Positions 20,233-30,460 of a stretch of DNA of 64,000 nucleotides are shown here, piece by piece. Under the pieces are notes generated by a model. It had not been told where the DNA came from. It did no database searches and saw only the letters and a list, made by a program, of their open reading frames with translations. How positions within the stretch are numbered: the stretch's first letter is position 1; each line of letters opens with the position of its first letter. The position numbers and the translations under genes are program-made. Source of the stretch: Canna indica (lineage: Eukaryota; Streptophyta; Magnoliopsida; Zingiberales; Cannaceae); the NCBI GenBank assembly GCA_034359265.1, contig CP136896.1, forward strand, positions 32,552,001-32,616,000. The letters run 5' to 3'.

Positions 20233-21892
20233 GTGAGTGGTTTTACCTCTCCTTTTCCGGGTTATTTCTTGGTTTTCAGCCATTTTGGGCTTATTCTTGA
20301 TTCTTGTGTTTTCTCATCGAACCGTGGATTTTGAGTGCTGATTTCTTGTGCCGAATCATGGGAGGAGGGCCAAGACCCTCCCTTTGTGGCTCGGCAGCCC
20401 TAGGTTTACCCTACGGGTGCTCGGCCAAGGATGGGGTAAGGGTGCCCACAAGGTGTTCGATGAAATGTCCAAGTGAGAGTTTGTGGTTATTTTGTAGTTT
20501 ATGTTTTGAATTGGTGGTTAAAATGAGTTCTTATATGTTCAAGCATGCTTAATATTTAATATGTGATTTTTGGAGAAAATCATGTTTTGTGAAAATTAGG
20601 ATCTTGATGTTGATGCCATAAGGGTTCTTGCAAGATGTGTTCTTGATTTAAATGCTTGATGTTAAGGATGGTTCTTGATTAAAGATGATGATAGTGCTTG
20701 ATAATCATGGTTAAAAATATGGTTTTTATGAGATTTATCTGAATATTATGATTCTGATATGTTGGTAAATTTAGGATATAATTTCTGTGAATTCTCGGAT
20801 TTATTTTTCATGATATGCTGAAAATTCAATGTTGCTGGAATTTCATTATGAGATGATGAATCTGTGCTATTTTTGTAATGCTTGATGTGCTGTTTGTATT
20901 TCTCTGAACACAGTCATGTAACCTATCGTTTCGACCAGAAAATATAGTTTGGAAACATATGACATACTATGGAGACCAGGTTCGGATTAGATATATCAGG
21001 GTCGGACAGAATAGTAAGCTAAAACAAAACCCTAAAACAAAACCCTAATTATGGTGAACTAAATTTTAATTGCATAATTAAAATTGGGTAAAAGGATCAG
21101 CATAATCTGTTATGAACCAACATGAGAAGTTTATGCATGAAATAAAATCACACGGGTTTATGACATTACGGGTCTAGGAGTTGCGGTCGGGTATTGGAGT
21201 GTTGAGACACTTTCCAATATGAGCTCGGTCATGGTGCACCATATCTTTATAAATGTCAGAGAGGCTTGTTGAGGAGCCAGATTGCGGGCTAGACCTGGGA
21301 GGTTAGATGGCTAATTCCCAATCTGCATAACAAGTTTGGAGGGCCTTTCTCGATTGTTTTGGTTGGCCTCGTGGGATAAGTCGAGAGGCCCTACCCGATT
21401 ATCCCCGAGGTGGTTTTATGGAATAAGTTCCGAGGGTCTTTCTCGATTATTCCTGTGATATCCTTAAGGAGTAAGCTCGAAGGGCCTACCCGATTACTCC
21501 TATGATATCTTAAAAGGGCAAGTTCGAATGGGCGAATCCCGATTGTCCCTATGCGTCTTGTGGAGCAAGTTCGGAGGGCCTTTCCTGATTGCTCCCGAGT
21601 TTCTTTGTACTAGGAAAAGTTCGGAGGGCCTTCCTGATTATCCTAGTTTGTGCTGTTGCCTTAGGGCATGGTAGGCATAGGGTTGTTGTTCTTCATCGTT
21701 CGATTGTTGGCTGCCTTCGGGTAGGTGGTGGCCGGATGACCTGATAGCTTGTCACTCCCTTGTGACCTTTTTCTACTTGATTCAAGAGTTTTTCCTTATG
21801 CATCTTTTCTGTGATGTTTATTTTTGTGAGGGTTGGTAGAACCGCTCACTGAGTTCTTTGAACTCACCCGTTGTCATTGTTTGGTTTTGCAG
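20233..21892 (+). other. putative LTR leader intron of C
   Basis: The donor TTTAG|GTGAGTGG (20233) and acceptor GGTTTTGCAG|AGCCTGAC (21892) would define an intron of 1,660 bp inside the LTR, downstream of the TATA box. The same pair occurs in LTRs D, E and G. The enclosed sequence contains the 47-bp hairpin array near its 3' end. Splicing has not been shown. Confidence 0.55.
21332..21663 (+). repeat. seven ~47-bp hairpin units in LTR C
   Basis: Units are anchored at 21332, 21378, 21424, 21473, 21520, 21567 and 21617. Each has the pattern arm-AAG-TTCGGAGGGCCTTCCCGAT-complementary arm. The outer arms differ between units yet mostly remain complementary: GGGATA with TATCCC, GGAATA with TATTCC, AGGAGTA with TACTCCT, GGAGCA with TGCTCC, AACAA with TTGTT. 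Units five and seven have one defect each. A single copy of the unit is present in LTR E at about 27196. Confidence 0.8.
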
Positions 21893-22296
21893 AGCCTGAC
21901 GGGTGAGGTGGGCTAGAGCAATTGGCGCAGCTGGAGGGCAGAGGAGCCACATGATCTCATAGCAGTCCTAGTTAGGGTCGTAGTCGAGTCTTTTGGTAGT
22001 GTGTCATGCACTTTTGTTGGTCTTTTTGAGTTGTAGACCTTGAGGTCATTTATATCATTTTATTCAGATTTTATTGTATTTGGTTTGTTGGACTTGATGT
22101 ATTATTTCCGCATTTTATTGGTTTATTAAAACTTATTTATGATGAACTCTGTTATGATTCTAGATGAAATAACAACTCGTTGATTTCTTTCCGCTATTGT
22201 TTATTCTTATGATGTTGGCATGTGCATGAGTTATGCTGCAGGGTATAGGCATGTATACCCTGGCCGGTCACGTGACCCTGTATTTGGGGCATGACA

Positions 22297-22739
22297 CTTG
22301 GTGTTAAGGCTTAAATCCACCACTGTAAACTTAGTTTACAAGGATTAGTTGAGTTGTCCTTAGGTTGAGGTGAGAGAGAGCTCTCGGTAGGAAGGTGGGA
22401 TATCTCCGGGTGTGGAAGTGCCTTTGGTTTGAGAGCGGAGACTTTTCGGTGTAATGTCCTTACTGTAAGGAAACTAATAATCTAGTTAAACTAGTTTGGA
22501 AATCCTAAGCGGGGTGCTTAGGTAGTGGAGTAGGCATTGGGGCCGAACCACTATAAATCATTGTGTTAGCATTGATATTTTGTTTGTGTTAATTGCTTTA
22601 TCATTAATCGCTTCCGCATTTAGTCGGTTTAATTGTGAATTGCCTAAGTAGTTTAAGAAAACGTTTAAAATTAAATTTAGGCAAATAGATTTAGTTAACA
22701 CACTACGCACCCCGCTCTAGTGTGTCCATTTCACCAACT
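22297..22739 (+). repeat. Sire2 LTR, right end
   Basis: Begins at the base corresponding to 1661 of the Sire1 LTR and runs to its end (CACCAAC, last base changed). It reads through the point where CACTA-1 inserted into Sire1, confirming that target site. After it, minus-strand RNase H sequence of X1 begins with no primer-binding site, so this is a 3' or solo LTR inserted in X1. Confidence 0.88.
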
Positions 22740-23345
22740 GTTTGAATCAACACACCCGTCTGTAGTACTCTTTCTGTCATCTAAATTATCAGTCAAATCA
22801 GTATTGGTATATGCTACACGATAGGAGTTAGAATCAATATAATATAAAAGATCCGGATCCAGAGCACCTTTATCATATCTTAGAATCCCCTTAGCTATCT
22901 GATGATGAGACTCCTTTGAGTTAGCTTGATATCTTCCACATATCTTATTAGTGGAACTAACATCAATTTTGTTAACAATGAATTTCTGAAAGCAGTTCAT
23001 CATACCTCTGTAAGAACTGATATCAATATCATCATCCTTGCTCAGTCTCTGATCATGATCAAAAAGATCAGGGTCTTCGGAGTCTTTTGACTTCCCAAAA
23101 TATATTTCTTCATTTAGAAAACCATTTATGAGAGCAGTCTTGACAACCATTTGTTCGAGATGGAAAGAACCTGGAAGTCTTGTGACACCACCTAGTTTTA
23201 ATTGCTGATAATACTGCCCTAGTTGTTTTTCTTCACGCCAAGGATAACATACAACTTCTGGTTTTTCAGAAAATCTAGAAATTCCTCTGATAGTTTCAAT
23301 ACTTACAAGTTTCTTTGGACCACTGTAATTTTCATGATCCAACCG
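22740..23345 (-). pseudogene. X1 chimeric pol remnant
   Basis: One open frame of about 200 codons joins pieces that are far apart in the intact family: pre-integrase (LVSIETIRGISRF and EVVCYP), a jump to RT (VKTALINGFLNEE, from the KTAFLNG region) and then RNase H (ESHHQIAKGILRY, DDRKSTTDGC). Compared with X2 (45940-47810) the integrase, the RT active site YVDD and most of RNase H are deleted, yet no stop was introduced. It cannot act as an RT. Confidence 0.85.
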
Positions 23346-23770
23346 TTGAAGCCATAGATTAATGTCAGAAGAAACAACTGAAGGAAAAATAGAAGAGTAG
23401 ATAATTTTGTAACAGTTGTTTCGATGTCTATTCCCTTCAAGAATATAGTTCTCAACTTTATCAAAAACTTTGCATCTGTTCTTAGTAAAATGAACATTTT
23501 AATTTTGATCACACAATTGGCTTATACTCAAAAGATTAGCCTTGAGACCTTATACAAGCAAGATACTTTCCAAATTAGGAATTACTGGAACATTTAGAGT
23601 TCCAACTCATGTGACATTTCCATATCCTCCGTCTCCAAAAGTGACAATTGCACCTTCATGTTCCTTAATATCTTTCAAGTTTTCAGGATATCCTATCATG
23701 TGCTGAGAACAACCATTGTCGAAATACCAAGACCTAGAAGTAGGAAATAGTCTTTGACATAAAGACAATA
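23346..23770 (-). pseudogene. X1 protease remnant
   Basis: The minus strand shows the aspartic protease pattern WYFDNGCSQHMIGYPENLKD around 23740-23680 and the following QLCDQN and TKNRC stretch near 23500, as in X2 and X3. Stops and frame changes are present. The DSG catalytic motif appears as DNG. Confidence 0.75.
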
Positions 23771-25394
23771 TGGTAGTTAAGATCAGTCTTTCTTATCACG
23801 ATTCTTTCTACTTAATTTGTTGGAGAGTTTTAAGAAATTTGCTATAATGTGTCCTATGCACCTACAATACTGGCATATGGGCACCCTATTTCCTTTACTT
23901 ATGACAGGCTTTTGATGTTTTGAAGAGCCTTTATGAAAGTTCCTTAGTTGAGTAGGCAGTTGAGACTGGGGTTTTAACTGGCATGAACTAGTATATCCTA
24001 GTCCCTTATGATTTGAAGGACTTTTTCCTGCACTCAAAATTTTGTTAAGAGTATTTGTAGAATTCATCATTCTAACTTCCTTCTTTACCTTTTCTAGTTC
24101 AGAAATCAACTTAGACTCTTTGTCTTCTTTTTGAACAATTTATCTTTGTAGGGTTTGAACTTTCTCATTAAGAGTCTTCTTTGCTTCAACCAAAAGCTTG
24201 TTCTGATCGCTGAGAGTCCTGTTAAACTTCGCCACTTCAACCCATTTGTCACATTGAACTTTATAGTGATCACTATTTGCATCAAAGATATCGGTAGTCT
24301 TAACTGTGTCCTTTATGCAAGCTATGAAAGCTCTAAACTTGCCTAGTTCATGCTCTTCTGGGATAGTTTCTTCATCATCGTCACTCCAAGTAGCAGTGAA
24401 TGACTTCTTGATCTTCTTCTGAAGATTTGGGCATTCTGATCTCATATGTCCAAATCCTTCACATTCAAACATTGGATACCTTTGAACTTCTGTTTGAGTT
24501 CATCCTTTTGACCATACATTTGACTTCTTCTATTTTCTCTAGCAGAGGACTTTGATCTAGAACTAGCAGACTCAGACAGTTGAAACTACTGTTTGAATTA
24601 CAAATTATACTGAGAGTTCTGGTTTACCCTATTCTTAGCTCTCAGAAATCTCTTGAAATTTTTTGTCATAAGAGCTAGTACAACATCCATCTCCTCTTCA
24701 GAACAATCTTCTGACTTGATCTCATCCTCAGTAGCTCTGAAAGCAAGATTCTTCTTTTCTTTGTGAAAATAATTTTTAGATAATTCTAACGCATAAGTTT
24801 CAAGTTTCCCCATCAGAGTGTCAAGAGTAATAGTAGATGGATCACGAACTTCACTTATGGCAGCAATTTTCATATCGAACTTTGTAGACATGGATCTCAG
24901 ATCTTTCCTTACTACTTTTTCTTCAAAGAATGACTCTCCAATGTTGATAGCATTGTTCATTAGGTATTTGATACGCCCATAAAAGTCTTGTATGCTTTCA
25001 TCTTCTCAAATATGGTGTTGAGGATTTTAACTTTTGACTTTCGAAGAGTTAGTGATCGTTCATGATTTGTTTCTAGAATTTCCTATGTTTGCTTTGCCAA
25101 GGTACAAGTAGAGATTAGTTTAAATTGACAATGATCAACTCCACTAAAGATATCATTTTGGCTTTTATTGTCATAGTTTGCTGCAACTATTTCTACTTTT
25201 GTGTATTGGTTCTTTGGCTTGCGCTCAGTCCCATCAGGTGTTTTCGGAGGAGTGTAGCCAATCTCTATAGAGTCCTAGCACCGGTCATCTAACAATTTGA
25301 TGAAAGCCCTCATCCTAGCCTTCCAGTAGGCATAGTTTGTACTAATAAGTAAAGGAGGAATATTAACAGAATTTCCAATAGGCATTCCTTCCAT
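23771..25394 (-). pseudogene. X1 gag
   Basis: The ATG at 25394 corresponds to the gag start of X2 and X3 and lies after a CTTTTTTAG-like stretch. The core is at 25300-24600, with SEDCSEEEMDVVLALMTKNF. A zinc knuckle FECEGFGHMRSECPN follows at about 24470-24425, with its first Cys shifted out of frame. An acidic segment (ATWSDDDEE) and a coiled-coil tail (24270-24000) come next, then a second, degenerate CCHC-like IGHI region near 23850. Frames are broken several times. Confidence 0.82.
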
Positions 25395-25807
25395 CTTGAG
25401 CCTAAAAAAGAAGAGACACACAAAGGATCTTGTGCAAGTAAAGGTTATGTAATATCCTAGATATTTAATTTATTATTTTTTTCCTGTTGCGTGTGTTTGC
25501 CAGCCTAGCAGACTAGTTCGTGGTTGAGCCGAGTCGAGTCATGGTCTGGAGCGAGCTTGTGAGCTCAAGTAAGTAGGATGTGAATTTATGAATTTTTAGG
25601 CTTGGGTAGTTGAGAGTATTTAATTTGGTATTGTGTGTGCATAATTTTTAATTATGTTCATATGAGTATTTAATTAATTGCTTGTGATTTATTAGAATGA
25701 GATTAACTAAATTATTTAAGTCTATCGGGTTTGTGGATTTTGGTTTTGGCTTAAGGTGGATGCGGGTTGTGAATTAAGGATTTAAGGGGTTAGGGTTAAG
25801 GAGGGTG

Positions 25808-25814
25808 TATAAAA
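25808..25814 (+). promoter_or_regulatory. probable TATA box of LTR E
   Basis: TATAAAA in GGTGTATAAAACCTCCCC, at the same place as in LTR C. A CT-rich stretch follows with repeated GAGCC/AAGCC that produces open frames on both strands (25796-26245). Confidence 0.7.
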
Positions 25815-26245
25815 CCTCCCCTCATGGCTTGTGGCTCGTATTTTGGAGCCACCCAAAGAGTTGAGAAAGGGAGCCAACCACCAAGCCAAGCCAAGCCGCC
25901 AGCCCCCATTCCCTTTCCTCCTTGGAACCACCGCCACCCAGAGCCGAGCCGAGCCGCCTGCTTCGTCTTCCTCTTCCTCTCTTCCTTCCTTCCCTTTGGA
26001 GCCGAGCCGAGAGGAGCCGAGCCAAGCCCCCTTCTTCCTCCCCTCTTCCTCTCTTCTTTCCCTTTGGAGCCAAGCCAAGGGGAGCCGAGCCGCCCTCTTC
26101 TTGCCCTCTCTCCCTCTCTCCAAGCCAGTGGCTTGGAGTGAGCCGCCACCTTGCTTTCTCTTCTTTAGGGTTGAGCCGCCGGATTTCGAAGCCGAAATCG
26201 GAGGTCATCGATTGGATTCTCGTCTCCAATCCCTTTCTTAATTAG

Positions 26246-27623
26246 GTGAGTGGTTTTATCTCTCGTATTCAGGTTTTCTTCGAGTTTTCTTGAAGCCACC
26301 TTGAAGATTCTTGATCTTGATGATGTTTTTATTTATTTATTGTGTTCTTGAGATTTTCTTGGTTTCCATGCCATGCTTAGATTTTAAATTTTGATCTCAT
26401 ATCATGGGACATATGTTTAATGGAAGTTATGTGATTTTATAATTTAATATTGTGAATCTTGGATGCAACCTAGAGTTCTAGATGTTCTTGATGCTATAGA
26501 TTAATTAATCTCCTTGATTCTTGATTAGGGATTCTTGATATATATGCTAGCTTTTATTTAGTGAAAATTATGATATTGTATGCATGATTGGCATGATAAC
26601 ATGAATCTGTGATGCTGGAAATTTAGGGATTTAATTCTGTAAAATTCGGATTTTATTTCATGAGGTGTTGGAAATTTCAGCTTTCTGAAATTTATATGTT
26701 GTTTGTTGAATTTGGACTGATTTATAATTTCTCTGTTATTATGTGCTTAGATCTCTGAACATAGTTGTGTAACCTATCGCTTCGACCATAAAACATAGTT
26801 TGGAAACATAGGACACACTCTAGAGACTAGATTCGGATCAGATACAGCAGTTCTGGGCAGAACAGTAACCTAAAACAAAATCCTAATTGAGATGATCTAA
26901 ATTTTAATTATATAATTAAAATTGGGTTAAGGGTGATCATAATCTGTTATGAACCAACATATAAGGTATTCATGAAATAAAACCACGCAGGTTCAAGACA
27001 TTGCGAGTTTAAGGGATAGGGATCGGGTTTGGAGTGTTGAGACACTTCAGGATGAAGATACCTCTAGGACACCGTAAGAGAATCTTGACTTAGGTCTTGA
27101 TGCAGAGTATCCTTGGGAATGGCGGAGCGGCTCAATTGGGAGCCGGGTTACGAGTTACGCCCGGGTGGTTGGACGCTAAATTCCCAACCTGTAGGATAAG
27201 TTCGGTGGGCCTTCCCGATTATCCTAGTGGGTGATATTGCCTATGGGCATGGTAGGGCTTCGGCCCGATGCACCATTTTTTTTGTTGGTGATGTTGCCTA
27301 TGGTATGGTAGGGCTTCGGCCCGATGCACCTTTCTATTGGTGATGTTGCCTTCAAGCATGGTAGGGCTTCGGCCTGATGCACCTTTTTGTTGGTGATGTT
27401 GCCTTCGGGCATTGTAGGGCTTCGGCCCGATGCACCTCTTTGGAGAGTTAGATGTTGTGGGCATGGGTGGCCTGTTGGCCTGGTAGCTAGTCACACCTTT
27501 GTGACATTGCCTTTTTAGAGAGAGAATTTATTTATGTTATCTCCGTGTTTATTGTGAGGGTGGGTAAAACCGCTCGCTGAGTTATTTGAACAGACCCGTT
27601 GTCGTGTGATTTCTATTTTGCAG
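26246..27623 (+). other. putative LTR leader intron of E
   Basis: The donor ATTAG|GTGAGTGG at 26246 and acceptor CTATTTTGCAG|AGCCTGA at 27623 enclose 1,378 bp. The flanking exon sequences resemble those of LTR C, while the middle differs in length mainly through the tandem arrays. Splicing is inferred. Confidence 0.55.
27196..27440 (+). repeat. hairpin unit plus four ~53-bp TTCG-tetraloop units in LTR E
   Basis: First comes one copy of the 47-bp C-type unit (GGATAAG ... GATTATCC). Four units of 52-57 bp then start at 27230, 27287, 27339 and 27392. Each contains GGGCTTCGGCCC (GGCCT in unit three), a stem GGGC/GCCC closed by TTCG. Before it each has a TGCC-NNNN-GGCA-like smaller stem. LTR C has a single TGCC-TTAG-GGCA copy near 21657. 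Confidence 0.85.
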
Positions 27624-28039
27624 AGCCTGATTGGTGAGGTGGGTCAGATGCACTTGGCATCGCTGGAGGGCAGAGGAGCCGCTAGATCTCATAGCAGTCC
27701 TAGTTAGGGTTGTAGTTGAGTCTTTTGTTAGTTGTCATGCACTTATATTGGTGTGATTTGGAGTTGTAGCCCTGAGAGCATTTATGTCATTTATTTCAGG
27801 TTTTATTTGACCGAACTTTTGAACTGTTGGACTTAATCGCAATTCCTCATTTTTCTTTGTTTCTGAGCTATTAAACTAAACTTGGTGTTGGTTCGCTTTT
27901 CCTTTAAAATAAAACTTGTTATTTTCTTTCTGCTACATTATTTGATTTGGCATGTGCATGGTTAGGCTTCAGGGTATAGGCACGTATACCCTGGCCGGTC
28001 ACATGACCCTGAGTTGGGGCGTGATAGGTTAGCACAACC

Positions 28040-28051
28040 GCTTTGATACCA
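28040..28051 (-). other. primer-binding site of X1
   Basis: On the minus strand TGGTATCAAAGC follows the 5' LTR end by two bases. It is the initiator tRNA-Met type with one change (G to A) from the usual TGGTATCAGAGC. Confidence 0.88.
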
Positions 28052-28053
28052 AT

Positions 28054-29031
28054 TGACAATATATGTCTCTTTGGGAAATTCTGCTAAGGGCAGTTGAATA
28101 GGAAGTTGCAACTGCTACTAGTAACAAAGAAAGAACCAAAATAAAAGCACACACAAACACAAGAGGTTTGTTTACGCAATTCAGTGACAAAACCAGTCAC
28201 ATAATTTGCAAAGCACTCACCGGACAGATGCCCAATCCACTCTCTATAAGTACAATATATGTCCTCTAGATTTCACACCCGAAATCCGACTACCAGTACT
28301 ATAGTGAATTGGAAATAACAAAAAAACTATTTGCTATTACAAGTAAATACCAACTTGCCTCTCTATGACATCCCAGCCACAGAGTTTCGTCCTCCACACA
28401 GTCTTGTGTTGTAGCGAGTTAACAACCCAAAACCAATCTTCACCTGAAGATAAGAAATGTAGATTGTTGCCTTTCTGCACATAGCAGTTTGCGCACAGCA
28501 GTCTCAACTCCTCTCAATAAAATGACAACACAGTGATAGCACATGAAGAGTTGCAGATCAAATCTTTTCATCTGAATTTATATGTGATAACTGAAAGATT
28601 TGAATCGATGTTGTTCATAACTATGTTTTTTAATGAACCCATCAGTTAAACAACCAACAATCATTGATTTGAACAGCCAATATTGGAGACATCAAAATGT
28701 TCAATTCAAACAGTAATGCCCAGAACATAAAGAGTAGGAAACTGTCCACTACTCATAATACCCAAAATGGACAAACAATAAATAACAATGATTAATAATA
28801 CCAAAGATATCAAGAGAATCATCATTAATATTGAGGTCCAACAACCATCTCATCGCAACAAGCTTATCCAGAAAACCTTAGATTGTAGAAGCGGTTGAGA
28901 TAGTCCTTTCACAGTTGAAACTGTCATCATATAGGCAGAGCTCCTCATAGTTGTGACTGTGCATAAAAATGAGAATTCACCAGGAACACTTTTGCCAAAT
29001 ACAGCCAACATATAAAAGCCAAACACTAACA
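28054..29031 (-). repeat. 5' LTR of X1
   Basis: The 978-bp minus-strand LTR begins TGTTAGTGTTTGGC (29031) and ends TATTGTCA (28054). It matches the LTRs of X2 and X3 throughout, including the GGCTGGGATGTCA block (near 28370). The start at 29031 is set by comparison with those copies. Confidence 0.88.
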
Positions 29032-29089
29032 AAGAACCCAAGCAATAGTAAACCTATATGGACTATCAGATTTACCGAAACAAAAAATA

Positions 29090-29875
29090 GACATACCTTC
29101 CGAAGGCTTGTCATTCCGTTTATCTGCCTTCAATGTCCATCCTTGCCACAATGGAAACACTTTCCTTTGCTTGCAGTATCCTTCTTCTTGCCCTTTTTCT
29201 TGGACACTCCACTCGATGATTTAGAGACAGTAGCCTTCTTGTTCTTCTTTTTCTTCTTGGTCTTACCTGAAGTAGAAGCTACAAGAACGATTTCCTTCCC
29301 TTTGTCAGGCATGGCCTTTTGGGCTATGACTAACATATTGTGTAGATCAGCAAGTGTACATTCAATCTTGTTCATGTGGAAATTCACAATGAACTGGGAG
29401 AAAGAAGTAGGCAAGACTAAAGGATCAAATCCAAGTGGAGATCAAAATCCATGTAGAACTCAAGATTCTCAAGTTGTTCAATTAGCTTGATCATCTTCTG
29501 CACACGAGCTCGTACATCAGCCCCTTCGGGCATCTTGGCTTGGAACAATTCCTTAGATATCTCATATCTAGTAGTTTTGCTTTGATCACCATACAACTCT
29601 TTGAGGTGCAGCAAGATTCCTCCACCAATGTTCATGTTTTCATGCTGCTTTTGCAACTCATTACTCATAGAAACCAGCATGTAACATCGTGCTTGCAGGT
29701 TATCGACCTGCCATTTCTCATAAGCGACCATTTCCCCATCTATGGCCCTTTCTGCCAAGGGTTACATATGAGAGTCCAGAGCGTATCCAATACGTTTAGT
29801 GTTAAGGACAATTTTAAGGTTGTCGAGCCAGTCCACATAATTAGGCTCAGTAAGCTTATTTAAGTCGTGTGTGCT
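29090..29875 (-). pseudogene. gag of copia fragment Y
   Basis: Begins with the copia gag N-terminal pattern NKLTEPNYVDWLDNLKIVL. The UBN2-like body follows (EKWQVDNLQARCYMLVSM and AKMPEGADVRARVQKMI), then FIVNFHMNKIECTLADLHNML, a Lys-rich linker and the first part of a CCHC knuckle, CFHCGKDGH, at about 29150. There is a stop at about 29760 and a small frame change at 29415. The knuckle's last Cys is missing and the sequence degenerates before X1. Confidence 0.85.
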
Positions 29876-29884
29876 AGCGAGGGG

Positions 29885-30460
29885 GAGATCTGTATAGCTC
29901 ATCATTGATTGCACCATGTCCAACAAGGTATGGTTGGTCCTCTCAGAGACTCCATTTAATTATGGTATCCCTGGTGGAGTAAGTTATGAAATGATGCCAT
30001 GTTATTTCAGAAAAGCACCAAACTTAGTACTTAGGTATACTCCTCTGCGATCAAATCGAAGAGTTTTAATACTCTTTCCTTGGTCTTCTACTTCAGACTT
30101 TAACTCTTTGAACCTTTCAAAAGATTCATGTTTGTGCTTCAACAAGTACACATACCCATACCTCGAAAAATCATTTGTAACAATAATGAAGTAGGATAAT
30201 CCACCTTTAGCCATTACCCTGAATGGGCCACATACATCATGTATGAGCTCTAAGACATCTTTGGTCCTTTCCATTTCTCCCACAAATGGTGTTCTAGTTA
30301 TCTTGCCCTCTAGACATGACTCACAAGTCAAAATATGTTCAGAACCCAATGGGACTAACAACCCCATCTTATCTAACTTGTTTATCCAATCATTAGCAAT
30401 ATGACCTAATCTAAGGTGCCAAAGTTGTTTAAGACTAGGGGTGGAATTCGTCATGGCATT
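29885..30460 (-). pseudogene. pre-integrase and integrase fragment of copia Y
   Basis: LWHLRLGHI (HHCC zinc region) is followed by CESCLEGK, LELIHDVCGPF (catalytic Asp position), YFIIVTNDFSRYGYVYLL, IKTLRFDRRGVYLS (the second Asp is followed by Arg-Arg instead of the usual Arg-Gly-Gly) and GVSERTNHTLLDMV with the catalytic Glu. Stops near 30000, 29985 and 29960 inactivate it. Confidence 0.85.

Larger units (their letters stand above)
19629..22296 (+). repeat. 3' LTR of chromovirus C
   Basis: A 2,668-bp LTR starting CGTAATATTCGAGATATTTAA (the first T of TGTAAT mutated to C) and ending GGGGCATGACA. It shares its start and layout with LTR E. In order it has a TATA box, a CT- and GC-rich stretch, a splice-donor-like site, an AT-rich middle, the 47-bp hairpin array and an acceptor-like site. 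It is followed directly by Sire2 LTR sequence. Confidence 0.92.
25448..28026 (+). mobile_element. solo LTR E of a chromovirus, with TSD GGTTA
   Basis: A 2,579-bp LTR begins TGTAATATCCTAGATATTTAA and ends GTTGGGGCGTGATA. It is flanked on both sides by GGTTA (25443-25447 and 28027-28031), and X1 leader sequence continues on either side. No internal region is present, so a full element was reduced to one LTR by LTR-LTR recombination. It belongs to the same subfamily as LTR C. Confidence 0.96.
22740..29031 (-). mobile_element. SIRE-type copia element X1, degenerate, holding solo LTR E
   Basis: Minus-strand order is 5' LTR (29031-28054), primer-binding site (28051-28040), leader split by solo LTR E, gag (25394 down to about 23780), protease, and a compressed pre-integrase/RT/RNase H remnant ending at 22740. 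The family is the same as X2 and X3. Its 3' end is cut by the Sire2 insertion and lies outside the window, and its 5' flank is element Y. Confidence 0.9.

Noticed and set aside
19898..20552. Open frames in LTR C (99, 92, 117 and 82 codons)
   Set aside because: They lie in the CT-rich leader of the LTR, lack relatives and overlap each other on both strands.
25796..26245. Open frames on both strands of over 100 codons in LTR E
   Set aside because: They are produced by GAGCC/AAGCC-rich low-complexity DNA in an LTR, run in several frames at once and are not matched in LTR C.
27219..27494. Minus-strand frames with repeated CIGPKPY and ASGRSP peptides, and a CRISPR-like look
   Set aside because: A tandem LTR minisatellite with no variable spacers in a plant genome; neither a CRISPR array nor a gene.
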